In this document: in pieces, positions 7,911 to 17,228 of the stretch | Layout of the letters: each line of letters begins with the position of its first letter | Numbering within the stretch: the first letter of the stretch is position 1 | Origin: CBDBJR01 sp965206445 | GTDB taxonomy: Bacteria > Pseudomonadota > Gammaproteobacteria > Arenicellales > Poriferihabitantaceae | Direction: 5' to 3' | Assembly: GCA_965206445.1 (NCBI GenBank) | Contig: CBDBJR010000002.1 | Span: 1,860,001 to 1,924,000, forward strand | Length of the DNA stretch: 64,000 bases | The notes under the pieces: model-generated | The model's database searches: none | Seen by the model: the letters and a program-made list of their open reading frames with translations, nothing else | What the model was told of the DNA's origin: nothing | Program-made: the position numbers and the translations under genes

Positions 7911-8624
7911 ATGACCATTGCCTTTATTTCAGATTTGCACCTCACCCCGGAGCGGCCGCACTCGAATCAGTTGTTTGCCGATTTCATCGGCCAATCCGCC
8001 GGCCACCTCAAGCAACTCTATATTCTCGGTGATTTGTTTGAATACTGGATTGGCGATGATGCCGGCGGCCAGCTGGGCTATGCGCCGGTCGAGGACGCCG
8101 TCCGACAGACGCTGCAAGCGGGCACCGAGGTCTTGTTTATGCACGGCAACCGGGATTTTCTCGTCGGCCAGCAGTTTGCCGAACGCACCGGCTGCCGGCT
8201 GCTCGACGACCCGTGCGTGGTGCAGCTCGGGGAACACCGGACGCTGCTCACCCACGGCGACAGCCTGTGCACCGACGACGTGCAATACCAGCAGGTCCGG
8301 CAGACCCTGCGGTCGGCCAAATGGAAGACGACATTCGAGCAGCAGCCGATCGCCCAGCGGATTACCGATGCGATGGCGCTACGGCAAAAAAGTGAAGCCA
8401 GCAAACAGAACAAATCGATGGAGATTATGGACGTCAATCAGGCGGCGGTTGAAGCCTGCATGCGTGAGCACGGGGTTTGGCGCATGATCCACGGCCACAC
8501 CCATCGCCCGGCCGTGCACGAGTTTGAGCTCGACGGCAAAAGCGCCCGCCGTTATGTGCTGGGCGCCTGGTTCAGCAAAAAAAGCGTGCTGTTTTATACC
8601 GACGGCTGTTTGACGTTGCGCTGA
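7911..8624 (+). CDS. lpxH: UDP-2,3-diacylglucosamine diphosphatase
   Basis: Hydrolyses UDP-2,3-diacylglucosamine to lipid X in lipid A synthesis, at the inner face of the cytoplasmic membrane. 237 residues from the ATG at 7911, which gives the usual MTIAFISDLHL start. Metal-binding metallophosphoesterase motifs are present: SDLHL, GDLFEYWIGDD, GNRDF, LTHGDSLCTDD and IHGHTHRPAVH. Size matches E. coli LpxH (240). No clear Shine-Dalgarno is visible. The presence of lpxH supports a Gram-negative with lipid A. Confidence 0.95.
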   Translation: MTIAFISDLHLTPERPHSNQLFADFIGQSAGHLKQLYILGDLFEYWIGDDAGGQLGYAPVEDAVRQTLQAGTEVLFMHGNRDFLVGQQFAERTGCRLLDDPCVVQLGEHRTLLTHGDSLCTDDVQYQQVRQTLRSAKWKTTFEQQPIAQRITDAMALRQKSEASKQNKSMEIMDVNQAAVEACMREHGVWRMIHGHTHRPAVHEFELDGKSARRYVLGAWFSKKSVLFYTDGCLTLR

Positions 8625-8711
8625 AACCGGGTCGAAGGCGCACAGCCTGACTACTAGCAGCCGTCGAGTGAGGCCGAATACAGACCAGACGAATTAACCA
8701 GGGAGGTATCA

Positions 8712-9377
8712 ATGGCGGATACGGCACAATTAAAAGCGGATTTACAGGCAATACGCGATTCGATTGACAACAACCATGCGGTGCGGCTGCATCGCGCGAT
8801 TAGCTGGCTGCGCTGTGCCGACGAATGCGCCGACAACCGTGATTTGCAGTTCATCAGCCTGTGGATTGCGTTCAACAGTTGCTACTGCGCTGATGATCAC
8901 GGCGAACAGTCGCTCGCCGAGCGGGAGGTGTTTCAGATTTTCGTGCGCAAACTGGTTCGGCATGATGCCGAGAAGGAGATTTATCATTGTTTGTGGCAGC
9001 AGTTTCCCGGGCCGGTACGCGCCTTGATCAAAAACCCGTTTCTGTTCCATCCGTTTTGGCGGGTGCACAGTGAGGGCGGTGATGCGTCGGCCTGGAGGGG
9101 GCGATTCACGCGCTCTTCCGACGCAGCGAATCGCTTTTTAGCCCGACAACAGGTGCCGCAATTATTGGGCGTGATACTGGATCGCCTGTATGTGTTGCGC
9201 AATCAGCTGGTCCATGGCGGGGCCACCTATCAAAGCAACGTCAACCGCACGCAAGTCGGTGACGGCTGCAACATGTTGTCCGCGTTGATGCCGATCATCG
9301 TCGCCATCATGCTCGCCCACCCGGCTGAAAACTGGGGGCAGATCCGGTTCCCGGTAATCGACAGCCAGGTACTCTGA
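8712..9377 (+). CDS. HEPN-like hypothetical protein
   Basis: 221 residues, with GGGAGG 6-7 bases before the ATG. It is helical throughout; the C-terminal part contains DRLYVLRNQLVHGGATYQS, where Arg-Asn-x3-His fits the R-x4-6-H signature of HEPN domains. Near the N-terminus, FISLWIAFNSCYCADD is another pattern common in this group of uncharacterised proteins. HEPN proteins are often RNases or nucleotidyltransferase partners, but this one stands alone between lpxH and purF with no MNT-like partner, and its activity is unknown. Confidence 0.6.
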   Translation: MADTAQLKADLQAIRDSIDNNHAVRLHRAISWLRCADECADNRDLQFISLWIAFNSCYCADDHGEQSLAEREVFQIFVRKLVRHDAEKEIYHCLWQQFPGPVRALIKNPFLFHPFWRVHSEGGDASAWRGRFTRSSDAANRFLARQQVPQLLGVILDRLYVLRNQLVHGGATYQSNVNRTQVGDGCNMLSALMPIIVAIMLAHPAENWGQIRFPVIDSQVL

Positions 9378-9403
9378 TCACCACCCACACCGAGGCCCCC
9401 CGC

Positions 9404-10879
9404 TCACTGCGCCGGCTCGGCGCGCGGACGGTCGATCTGTTCGAGGTAGGCCGGGGTAATATCGCCGGTCACGTATTCACCGCTAAAGCACGAGGTATCG
9501 AATTGCGTTATGCCGCATTCGGCATCGGCGCTGCTGTTGACCGCATCAATCAGATCGTCGAGCTGCTGATAAATCAATTTGTCGGCGCCGATGAAGGCGC
9601 AGATCTCCTCCACCGACCGATTGTGCGCCACCAGCTCGGCCGTATACGGCATATCGATGCCGTAGACATTCGGGAAGCGTACCGGCGGTGCGGCCGACGC
9701 AAAATAGACTTTTTTCGCCCCCGCCTCGCGCGCCAGCTGGATGATTTTCTGCGAGGTCGTGCCGCGCACCACCGAATCATCGACCAGCAGCACGTTCTTG
9801 CCGTAAAACTCGGTGCCGATGGCGTTCAGCTTCTGGCGCACCGAGCGCTGCCGCGCCACCTGCCCCGGCATAATAAACGTGCGGCCGATATAGCGGTTTT
9901 TGATGAACCCTTCGCGGTACGGCAGGTTTAACACGTTGGCCATTTCCAGCGCCGAGGTGCGGCTGGTATCGGGCACCGGAATCACCACGTCGATATCATG
10001 CTGCGGCCACAGCTGTTGCAACCGCAGGCCCAGCCGATGGCCCATCTCCATGCGGCTCTGGTACACCGGCACCCGATCCATGACCGAGTCCGGCCGGGCC
10101 AGATAGACGTATTCAAAAATACACGGCGCATACATCGTCCGGGCGGCGCAGATGCGCCGCTGCAAGTGGCCGTTGAGGTCGATAAAAACCACCTCGCCGG
10201 GCAGTACATCGCCGATCAACCGGTAGCCCTGCACGTCGAGGGCGACGCTTTCCGAGGCAAACATATACGCGGTGTGGCCGTTTTCAGTCCGGCTGCCGTA
10301 CACCAGCGGGCGGATGCCGCACGCGTCACGAAACGCCAGCAGGCCGACGCCAACCACCATCGCCACCACGGCATAGGCGCCTTTACAGCGGCGGTACACG
10401 CCCGCCACCGCGTCAAACACGTCATCCGCCGCCGCCCGCCGCGACTCCCCCACGGCATCGCGCAGCTCATGGGCAAAAACATTCAGCAGAATCTCGGAAT
10501 CGGACGAGGTGTTCAACTGCCGCAAATCCTGCTCGAACAGCTCGGTACGCAGCTGCGCCGTATTGGTCAGATTGCCGTTGTGGCCGAGCGCAATGCCAAA
10601 CGGAGAATTGACATAAAACGGCTGCGCCTCGGCGCGCGAATCACAGCCGGCGGTCGGGTAGCGCGAATGGGCTATGCCCATATTGCCCTTCAATTTCAGC
10701 ATGTCGCGGGTGCGGAAAACATCCCGCACCAGGCCGTTGTTCTTGCGCAGATAGACCCGTTGGCGATCGCTGGTCATGATGCCGGCCGCATCCTGTCCGC
10801 GGTGTTGCAGCACCGTGAGCGCTTCGTATAAGGCCTGATTGACCGCGTGGTTCGCCGTGATGCCAATCACGCTACACAT
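9404..10879 (-). CDS. purF: Amidophosphoribosyltransferase
   Basis: First committed step of purine synthesis: glutamine plus PRPP gives 5-phosphoribosylamine. 491 residues. After Met removal the catalytic Cys is N-terminal (MCSVIGI; most homologues have MCGIVGI). Ntn-hydrolase motifs HRGQDAAGI, AHSRYPTAG and LGHNGNL follow. The phosphoribosyltransferase half has VIPVPDTSRTSALEMA and the PRPP loop VLLVDDSVVRGTTS. The ATG overlaps the last 8 bases of cvpA, giving the cvpA-purF pair typical of Gammaproteobacteria. Confidence 0.97.
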   Translation of the reverse strand: MCSVIGITANHAVNQALYEALTVLQHRGQDAAGIMTSDRQRVYLRKNNGLVRDVFRTRDMLKLKGNMGIAHSRYPTAGCDSRAEAQPFYVNSPFGIALGHNGNLTNTAQLRTELFEQDLRQLNTSSDSEILLNVFAHELRDAVGESRRAAADDVFDAVAGVYRRCKGAYAVVAMVVGVGLLAFRDACGIRPLVYGSRTENGHTAYMFASESVALDVQGYRLIGDVLPGEVVFIDLNGHLQRRICAARTMYAPCIFEYVYLARPDSVMDRVPVYQSRMEMGHRLGLRLQQLWPQHDIDVVIPVPDTSRTSALEMANVLNLPYREGFIKNRYIGRTFIMPGQVARQRSVRQKLNAIGTEFYGKNVLLVDDSVVRGTTSQKIIQLAREAGAKKVYFASAAPPVRFPNVYGIDMPYTAELVAHNRSVEEICAFIGADKLIYQQLDDLIDAVNSSADAECGITQFDTSCFSGEYVTGDITPAYLEQIDRPRAEPAQ

Positions 10880-11399
10880 AAAACTCGGCCGGTTGCAGCA
10901 GCACCAATTCGGGTTTGAAATATATCGCGATATCGTCCGGCATCAGGGAGATGAAAAAATCCACCAGCGGCATAAAATAGCCCACCAGCTGCGACTGCTT
11001 CCACCACACCTGGGCGGAAAAATCCGTAAAAATCGCAAACAGAATCAACAGGCTGATAATAATGGCGCCGCGCAGACAACCAAACAACAGCCCCAGCAAC
11101 CGGTCGCCGGGGCCGATTTTGGTGGCGATTGACAGCAATCGGTACAGCAAATAGCCGATGATTGAGGTGAGCAACAGACTGATGATAAAAATGGCGGCAA
11201 AGGCGGCCCCAAGCCGCAGCAGCGGCTGGCTGATATGCGGCTCCAGATACATCACCCCGACATCGACAAACAGATAGGCAAGCGAGACGGACACGACCCA
11301 TGAGGTCAGCGACAGCGCTTCACGGATAAACCCCCGGAACACCCCAATCAGGACGGAAACGGCAAAAACGCCGATAATGGCAATGTCAACCAGATTCAT
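10872..11399 (-). CDS. cvpA: CvpA-family inner-membrane protein
   Basis: 175 residues with about four hydrophobic helices: VDIAIIGVFAVSVLIGVF, the TSWVVSVSLAYLFV region, FAAIFIISLLLTSIIGYLL, and a final one before ILFAIFTDF. GVFRGFIREALSL is the family signature after helix 1. In E. coli it is linked to colicin V production and envelope stress. It overlaps the purF start by 8 bp, so translation is probably coupled. Confidence 0.93.
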   Translation of the reverse strand: MNLVDIAIIGVFAVSVLIGVFRGFIREALSLTSWVVSVSLAYLFVDVGVMYLEPHISQPLLRLGAAFAAIFIISLLLTSIIGYLLYRLLSIATKIGPGDRLLGLLFGCLRGAIIISLLILFAIFTDFSAQVWWKQSQLVGYFMPLVDFFISLMPDDIAIYFKPELVLLQPAEFYV

Positions 11400-11478
11400 T
11401 CGGCAGCATGGATTGGCGGGGCCGTGGCGTCTCGAGGCGGCGGTTTAGCCGCCGCACCGAACCGGGCCCGGGCCGGCG

Positions 11479-12054
11479 TCAGGACGCATGCCGGGTAACA
11501 TAGCCTTTGCTGTCGGTCAGACTCTGCAAGCGCGCGCTGACCTTCTCGGCCTGTGCTTTTTGCGGGTACGGGCCGAGCCAGATACGGATGGCCTCACCGC
11601 TGTCGGTTTGGATTGTTCTGCTCCGGGCGGTCAACCCGTTGTCTTTCAGCTTCGCCAGCATTTTATCGACATTCGCCTGATCCTGGAATGTGCCGACCCG
11701 AACCTCCCATTGCCGCGCGCCCGGCGCGGCCGACTCAGCGGTTAATTCTGCCGCGGTCTGCGTTCCCGATTTGCGGGTCATGACAATGGTGCTGTTCACA
11801 TCCGCCCCCGTCGCCGCCGCCGGGGTTTGCCCGCCGGCCTGATTGATGGCGTCGGGCAGCCGGTTCAATGGCTCAATTCTGGATTGAAACATCTCTTTGC
11901 CATGCGCCCCGGGCCGCCCCGCCTCGATGGTCGCCTCCACGCCCGTACCGGACAACAGCAGCGGAATCACCACCACCAGCGTGGCGATGATAATGATCGC
12001 CCCGGTCACCCGATGGCGCAAATCAAATTCTTTTGTCAGCCTGGAATTCTGCAT
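11479..12054 (-). CDS. dedD: DedD-like SPOR-domain cell-division protein
   Basis: 191 residues from the ATG at 12054 (a GTG two codons earlier is possible). Short cytoplasmic tail (RLTKEFDLRHRVTGA), one membrane helix (AIIIIATLVVVIPLLLSG), an Ala/Thr-rich periplasmic linker, and a C-terminal SPOR domain from about residue 115 (WEVRVGTFQDQANVDKMLAK, ending IWLGPYPQKAQAEKV). SPOR domains bind denuded glycan at the septum. The folC-dedD-cvpA-purF order is the standard gammaproteobacterial arrangement. Confidence 0.9.
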   Translation of the reverse strand: MQNSRLTKEFDLRHRVTGAIIIIATLVVVIPLLLSGTGVEATIEAGRPGAHGKEMFQSRIEPLNRLPDAINQAGGQTPAAATGADVNSTIVMTRKSGTQTAAELTAESAAPGARQWEVRVGTFQDQANVDKMLAKLKDNGLTARSRTIQTDSGEAIRIWLGPYPQKAQAEKVSARLQSLTDSKGYVTRHAS

Positions 12055-12184
12055 CTGCACGCAATCACCACCCAGCCGGCCTGCGATTTCGGATAACCCG
12101 TACGCCGCCGGTTTTCATCCGCCCCCAAAGCGGCCATCGGCACCAGAGGGCATCAACATCACCCCCATCCTGCTCGGCCTGTAT

Positions 12185-13498
12185 TCACCCCGTTTGGGCC
12201 GCCTGCCGAGCGGCGATTATATCACCCACGACATAAAATGAACCAAAGATAACCACCCGGTCCGATTTTTTTGCCGCCTGCATGGCGGCTTGCCAGGCCG
12301 CCACCGGGCGGTCGAACAGCCGGCGGTTGCGGTAGCTCGACGGGCAGTCGAGCTGCGCCGTTAGCTGCTGCGCCGATTGCCCCCGCTCGCCCTGCAACCC
12401 GGCGAAATGCCAGTGATCCACGCGCGGGCACAGCGGCGCCAGCAGATGCGGTGATTTATCGGCCAGCAGGCCGACCACCGCATAGGTCTCGCCAGCCACC
12501 GGATGTTGATCAAGGAATGCCGCCAATTCCGCCGCCGCGTCCGGATTGTGCGCCACGTCCAGAATCACCAGCGGCGCGCATTGCACAATCTGGCACCGGC
12601 CGGCCAGCCGGGTTTGCGCCAGGCCGGCGCGCAATTGGGCCGGCGTCAGCGGCAGCCGCCGGGACAACAACCCGGCCACGGCCAGCACGGCGGATACATT
12701 GTCCGCCTGATGCCGACCGGCCAGCGGAATCGGGATCGATTCGAGTGTGGCCCAGGGTGACGGTATCGCCGCGTGGCGGCTGTGCCAATTCAGCTGCGGC
12801 TGACGCGCCTGCGGTTCACTGAACTGATACTGAAAATCGGTGCCGGCACACAGCAGGGTCGCGTTCTGCTGCTGCGCCAGCGCGGCAATCGCCGCCGGCG
12901 CATCCGGGTCGGCCGCCACCGCCAGCGCACCCGGCTTGATCACCCCGGCTTTTTCCTGCGCGATCCGCTCGCGGTCGGAGCCCAGCCAGCGTTCATGATC
13001 GATGCCGATGCGGGTGATCAACGCAATGTCGTTGTCAACCATATTGACCGCATCCAGCCGCCCCCCCATGCCGACTTCCAACATCACCACCTCGACCTCC
13101 GCCTGCCGGAACAGCAGCAGCGCACACAAGGTGCTGAATTCAAAATAGGTCAGCGGGATGGTCTGGCGGGCCGCCTCAATCCGGCAAAACGCCGCACAAA
13201 TCGACCGCTCGCTGAGTGCGACGCCGTTGATGCGAAACCGCTCGTTGTAGTGGACCAGGTGGGGCGAGGTGTATGCGGCGGTTTTCAGCCCGGCGTGGGT
13301 ATAAATCGCCTCCAGCATCGCCACACAGGAGCCCTTGCCGTTGGTGCCGGCCACGGTAATCACGGTGGCATCCATGCGCCCGTCCAGCCGACGCCACACC
13401 GTGGCAATGCGATCCAGCTGCATGTCGATGCTGCGCCAGTGGCAGGATTGGATATGCTGCAACCAATCCGCCAGACCAAACCGACGGTACTGTTTCAT
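12185..13498 (-). CDS. folC: Bifunctional dihydrofolate synthase / folylpolyglutamate synthase
   Basis: 437 residues from the ATG at 13498; a TTG four codons upstream is less likely. Mur-ligase family enzyme that adds glutamate to dihydropteroate and to folates. P-loop TVAGTNGKGS; folate-binding LEVGMGGRLDAVN; ITRIGIDHERWLGSD and QEKAGVIKPG; C-terminal VILDVAHNPDAAAEL. Very GC-rich and Ala-rich in the last third. Lies between accD and dedD on the same strand. Confidence 0.95.
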   Translation of the reverse strand: MKQYRRFGLADWLQHIQSCHWRSIDMQLDRIATVWRRLDGRMDATVITVAGTNGKGSCVAMLEAIYTHAGLKTAAYTSPHLVHYNERFRINGVALSERSICAAFCRIEAARQTIPLTYFEFSTLCALLLFRQAEVEVVMLEVGMGGRLDAVNMVDNDIALITRIGIDHERWLGSDRERIAQEKAGVIKPGALAVAADPDAPAAIAALAQQQNATLLCAGTDFQYQFSEPQARQPQLNWHSRHAAIPSPWATLESIPIPLAGRHQADNVSAVLAVAGLLSRRLPLTPAQLRAGLAQTRLAGRCQIVQCAPLVILDVAHNPDAAAELAAFLDQHPVAGETYAVVGLLADKSPHLLAPLCPRVDHWHFAGLQGERGQSAQQLTAQLDCPSSYRNRRLFDRPVAAWQAAMQAAKKSDRVVIFGSFYVVGDIIAARQAAQTG

Positions 13499-13560
13499 GT
13501 TGTTCGGCAAGATGTACCGGCGCGCTCGAGCGTGGCCGCCGCGCAGTGCGCAGGGGCGAT

Positions 13561-14439
13561 CTATTGCTGCCCGGACAGCTCCGGTGCGGCAAAACCCAGC
13601 TTGGCCAGCAGGCTGCTGATGGCAGCGCGCATCTGCCGGCGGTCGACAATCATATCGATTGCGCCGTGCTCGAGTAAAAACTCGGATCGCTGGAAGCCCG
13701 GCGGCAGCGTTTCACGCACCGTCTGCTCGATCACCCGCGGGCCGGCAAAGCCGATCAGGGCATTCGGCTCGGCAATGATAATATCGCCGAGCATCGCCAG
13801 GCTGGCCGAGACACCGCCCATGGTCGGGTCGGTCAGCACCGACACAAACGGCAGGCCCTGGTCACGCAGGCGCGTGACGGCAGCGGCGGTTTTGGACATT
13901 TGCATCAACGAAAACAGCGCCTCCTGCATGCGCGCACCGCCGCTGGCCGCGAAGCACACCAGGGCCTGCTGATGCGCGATGCTGTAATCGGTCGCGCGCC
14001 TAAAACGCTCACCGACAACCGAGCCCATCGACCCGCCCATAAACCGAAACTCAAACGCCGCCGCCGTCACCGGCAACCCCTGCAGCCGCCCCTCCGCCAC
14101 CAGCATTGCTTCGCTTGCCTGGCTGGTTTTTTTCGCTTCACTCAGGCGATCCTTGTAGCGTTTTTGATCCCTGAATTTCAAGACGTCGAGCGGTTTAACC
14201 GACTCGCCCAGCCAATTCAGCGAATCCGCATCGAGAAAAGCGTGCAGGCGGTTGCGCGCACCCAGGCGCATGTGGTTGTGACACTTGGGGCACACCTGCA
14301 AACTGTGATCCAGCTCGACCCGATACAGCACCGCCTGACACGCCGAGCAGTTTTGCCACACCCCTTCGGGCACACTTTTGCGGCCGATTCCGGTGCTGGC
14401 CTTGATCTTCGGCGGGATGATTTTATCAAACCAACTCAT
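13561..14439 (-). CDS. accD: Acetyl-CoA carboxylase carboxyltransferase subunit beta
   Basis: 292 residues. Transfers the carboxyl group from carboxybiotin to acetyl-CoA as an alpha2beta2 complex with AccA. The N-terminal zinc ribbon is intact (CSACQAVLY ... CPKCHNH). Crotonase-fold motifs are ALVCFAASGGARMQEA and LTDPTMGGVSASLA. Its position between trpF and folC is classic for Gammaproteobacteria. Confidence 0.97.
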   Translation of the reverse strand: MSWFDKIIPPKIKASTGIGRKSVPEGVWQNCSACQAVLYRVELDHSLQVCPKCHNHMRLGARNRLHAFLDADSLNWLGESVKPLDVLKFRDQKRYKDRLSEAKKTSQASEAMLVAEGRLQGLPVTAAAFEFRFMGGSMGSVVGERFRRATDYSIAHQQALVCFAASGGARMQEALFSLMQMSKTAAAVTRLRDQGLPFVSVLTDPTMGGVSASLAMLGDIIIAEPNALIGFAGPRVIEQTVRETLPPGFQRSEFLLEHGAIDMIVDRRQMRAAISSLLAKLGFAAPELSGQQ

Positions 14440-14514
14440 GGTTTTATCTGTCTTTTATCATGTTAATTATTGGAAAATATCGCCCGGTCAAAGCACATAC
14501 AAATGCGGCTGATG

Positions 14515-15141
14515 CTAACACTGACCGGCGCGCACCCGTTGGCAGAACAGACGGATTTTTTGCGCATCTTTACGCCCGTCCGATTCGACCCCGCTGCTCA
14601 CATCGACCCCCCACGGAGCGGCAATGCGGAGCGCTTGCGCAATGTTTTCCGCATCCAGCCCGCCGGCCAGTATAATCGGTTTGGTGCCGCCAAAATTGGC
14701 CCGGCGCCAGTCAAAAGCGTGCCCCGTGCCGCCATAGCAGCCATCGACATGGCTATCGAACAGCAGCCATCCGGCATCGCCATAGCGCGTTTCAAACTGC
14801 CGCAAAGCGGGCGCCGACTGCGCCCCAACCCGGATTGACTTGATATACGGCAGGCCAAACCGGCGGCAGAATTCCGGCGGCTCATCGCCATGAAATTGCA
14901 GCCAGCTGATGCGCACCCGCTGCAAAATCTGCTCGACATACTCGGCCTCGGGGTTGACCAGCACCGCCACGGTGGTCACGTCAGGGGCCAAAGAGCGGCT
15001 GATTTGCTCGGCCTGATGCAGTTCCAGGTAGCGTTTGCTCGACGGATAAAACATCAGGCCAATGGCATCGGCGCCGGCGGCAACCGCAATCCGGGCCGAC
15101 TCGACCTCGGTGATGCCGCAGATTTTGATGCGCACTGACAT
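14515..15141 (-). CDS. trpF: Phosphoribosylanthranilate isomerase
   Basis: 208 residues starting at the ATG at 15141 (MSVRIKICGIT); Cys9 is the expected catalytic base and Asp in LLFDSHV the acid. A much longer frame upstream overlaps truA out of frame and is not real. TIM-barrel signatures: GADAIGLMFYPSSKRY, LVNPEAEYV, LQFHGDEP, ILAGGLDAENI and GVDVSSGVES. Third step of tryptophan synthesis after TrpD. No other trp gene is in the window, in line with the usual dispersed trpF next to accD. Confidence 0.96.
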   Translation of the reverse strand: MSVRIKICGITEVESARIAVAAGADAIGLMFYPSSKRYLELHQAEQISRSLAPDVTTVAVLVNPEAEYVEQILQRVRISWLQFHGDEPPEFCRRFGLPYIKSIRVGAQSAPALRQFETRYGDAGWLLFDSHVDGCYGGTGHAFDWRRANFGGTKPIILAGGLDAENIAQALRIAAPWGVDVSSGVESDGRKDAQKIRLFCQRVRAGQC

Positions 15142-15220
15142 GGCGTGGGCCGATTCGGGCTGAGATGGTTGCGATACAGGGCGACCGCGCGGGAAACGGC
15201 GCCGAGCGGACGGTTGAATT

Positions 15221-16009
15221 TTACCAGAATCGGCAGGTCGCGTTATTTTCCGGCAACCCGTGGTGCGGGTCATACCGTACGCCGACGAAGTACAGGCCGT
15301 CGGCCGCCGCGGTGACGCCGGCCTGCCGACGGTCGCGCGTCGCCAGAACCCGGGTCGCCCACTGCGGCGGCTCGAGCCCTTGACCGATGCGGCACAGCAC
15401 GCCGACGATATTGCGCACCATGCGGTATAAAAAGCCGTCCGCCCGAATATCCAGCCAGATCCAGGCGCCGCAATGCCCGATCTCGAGCCGGTGAATGGTG
15501 CGCTGCGGCTGCTTTGACTGACAGCCGGCGGCACGAAAAGCGCTGAAATCATGCCGGCCCAGCAAACCGGTGGCGGCCTGTTGCATGATGGCCGGGTCGA
15601 GCGGCGCCACGTGCCAGGTAACCAGGCCGTGCAGACAGGACGGCCGCACCCGCCGATTGAAAATGATGTAGCGATAGCTGCGCTCGATGGCGCTGAACCG
15701 GGCATGAAATGCCGGCTCGACCGGCCGGGTCCAGAGCAGGGAAATATCCGTCGGCAGATACCGGTTGACGCCGTGCAGCCAGGCATAATCGCTGCGGTGG
15801 CGGCTGGTATCGAAATGCACCACCTGCTCCAGCGCATGCACCCCGGTATCCGTCCTGCCGGCGGTGATCACCCGAATCGGCTCATCGGCAACGCGGCCGA
15901 TAGCCTGCTCCACCGCGGCCTGCACCGAAGGCTGACCGGTTTGCTGCTGCCAGCCACGGTAGCCCCTGCCGTTGTATTCGACCCCGGCGGCGATACGCTG
16001 CACCGGCAT
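15221..16009 (-). CDS. truA: tRNA pseudouridine(38-40) synthase
   Basis: 262 residues from the ATG at 16009 (MPVQRIAAGVEYNGR), which fits the family start; a longer in-frame extension is low-complexity. Catalytic Asp lies in ITAGRTDTGVHA. Other motifs are VNRYLPTDISL, FHARFSAIERSYRY and GFLYRMVRNIVG. Modifies uridines in the anticodon arm. Precedes trpF by 79 bp on the same strand. Confidence 0.96.
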   Translation of the reverse strand: MPVQRIAAGVEYNGRGYRGWQQQTGQPSVQAAVEQAIGRVADEPIRVITAGRTDTGVHALEQVVHFDTSRHRSDYAWLHGVNRYLPTDISLLWTRPVEPAFHARFSAIERSYRYIIFNRRVRPSCLHGLVTWHVAPLDPAIMQQAATGLLGRHDFSAFRAAGCQSKQPQRTIHRLEIGHCGAWIWLDIRADGFLYRMVRNIVGVLCRIGQGLEPPQWATRVLATRDRRQAGVTAAADGLYFVGVRYDPHHGLPENNATCRFW

Positions 16010-16093
16010 CAGCCCGCCCGCCCGCAGCACGTCACCGGCGCCCCGTCTGCCGCCGCCTCGGGCGGGGCCTTGCCGCCGCAATACATCGACCGG

Positions 16094-16696
16094 CTAAACC
16101 CGGCGCCGATCATGAAACGCCTGATTCAACGTTCCCGGGTCCATATACTCCAGTTCGCTGCCCATCGGCAAGCCGCGCGCCAGCCGGGTAACCTGAACCG
16201 ACAGCGCTTGCGACTGCATCAAATCAATCAGAAAATCCGCCGTCGCCTGCCCCTCTACGGTGAGGTTGGTCGCCAGGATGATCTCATCAATTGCGCCCTG
16301 CATGACCAGGGCGGTCAACGCATTGATGCCCAGCTGATCAGGGCCGATATTGTCCAGTGGCGACAAATGCCCCATCAGCACAAAAAACATGCCTTGATAC
16401 ACCCCCGCCTGCTCGATCGCGTCCAGATCCGCCGGGGTTTCGACGATGCACAGCCGCGAGCCGTCGCGGCTGAGAGAAGCGCAAATCGGACACAGCGGGG
16501 TTTCGCTAAAGTTATTGCAGCGCTGACAGTGGTTGACCCGCGCCAGTGCGCGGCGAAGCGCCTCCCCGATCTGCCGGGCGCCTTCACGGTCGCGCTCGAG
16601 CAGATGAAACGCCATCCGCTGGGCCGATTTAGGCCCGACCCCCGGCAACCGCCGCAAAGCCGCCTTCAACTCATCAATCGAACGCGGATCAGGCAT
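16094..16696 (-). CDS. recR: Recombination mediator protein RecR
   Basis: 200 residues, full length. Helix-hairpin-helix (LRRLPGVGPKSAQRMAF), a four-Cys zinc finger (HCQRCNNFSETPLCPIC) and a Toprim domain (LCIVETPADLDAIEQAG, ILATNLTVEGQATADF). Acts with RecO and RecF to load RecA on gaps. Follows ybaB by 54 bp, in the usual dnaX-ybaB-recR operon. Confidence 0.97.
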   Translation of the reverse strand: MPDPRSIDELKAALRRLPGVGPKSAQRMAFHLLERDREGARQIGEALRRALARVNHCQRCNNFSETPLCPICASLSRDGSRLCIVETPADLDAIEQAGVYQGMFFVLMGHLSPLDNIGPDQLGINALTALVMQGAIDEIILATNLTVEGQATADFLIDLMQSQALSVQVTRLARGLPMGSELEYMDPGTLNQAFHDRRRV

Positions 16697-16750
16697 TGCA
16701 GCCGCCCCGACCGCGTGTGTTCGATGCTCCGCTCGCCATTGCGATAACCG

Positions 16751-17080
16751 CTAGAAAGGCAGCTTCAGCCCCGGGATATTCGGAATATCCAGCCCTGAGG
16801 TCAGGCCGGACATCTTTTCGGCGGCGGTTTTCTCCGCTTTGGCGGCCGCGTCATTCATCGCCGCGGCAATCAAATCCTCCAGAATTTCCTTGTCGTCGGC
16901 CATCAACGCGGGGTCAATCGTCACCTTTTTCACATCGTGCTTGCAGGTCATGACGACCTCCACCATGCCGCCACCGGCCTGCCCGGTGACTTCCATCCCG
17001 GCCAACTCCTCCTGGGCTTTCTGCATGTTTTCCTGCATTGCCTGAGCTTGCTTCATGATATTTCCAAGACCGCTTTTCAT
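16751..17080 (-). CDS. ybaB: YbaB/EbfC nucleoid-associated protein
   Basis: 109 residues with the typical start MKSGLGNIMKQAQAMQENMQ, long N-terminal helix, GGGMVEVVMTCKHDVKKVTI strands, and helix LIAAAMNDAAAKAEK. Binds DNA as a homodimer. GGGG about 6 bases upstream of the ATG. Middle gene of dnaX-ybaB-recR. Confidence 0.95.
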   Translation of the reverse strand: MKSGLGNIMKQAQAMQENMQKAQEELAGMEVTGQAGGGMVEVVMTCKHDVKKVTIDPALMADDKEILEDLIAAAMNDAAAKAEKTAAEKMSGLTSGLDIPNIPGLKLPF

Positions 17081-17228
17081 AATTAACCCCGCTTAGACAG
17101 GTGATCAAAATAGGTTATTGTAGCAGTGTCAACGCGCTTTAGACGGCGGCTGCGCAGCGCAAAGCGCCCCTGCCGTCTTCCACGCCGGCTGGCGCTGCCC
17201 GATATTGACAGTGACGCGGCGCCCCGCT

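Noticed and set aside
14515..15837. A 440-codon frame covering trpF plus most of truA
   Set aside because: Only the last 208 codons (from 15141) match TrpF; the upstream part is out-of-frame truA sequence with Arg/Ser/Cys-rich composition.
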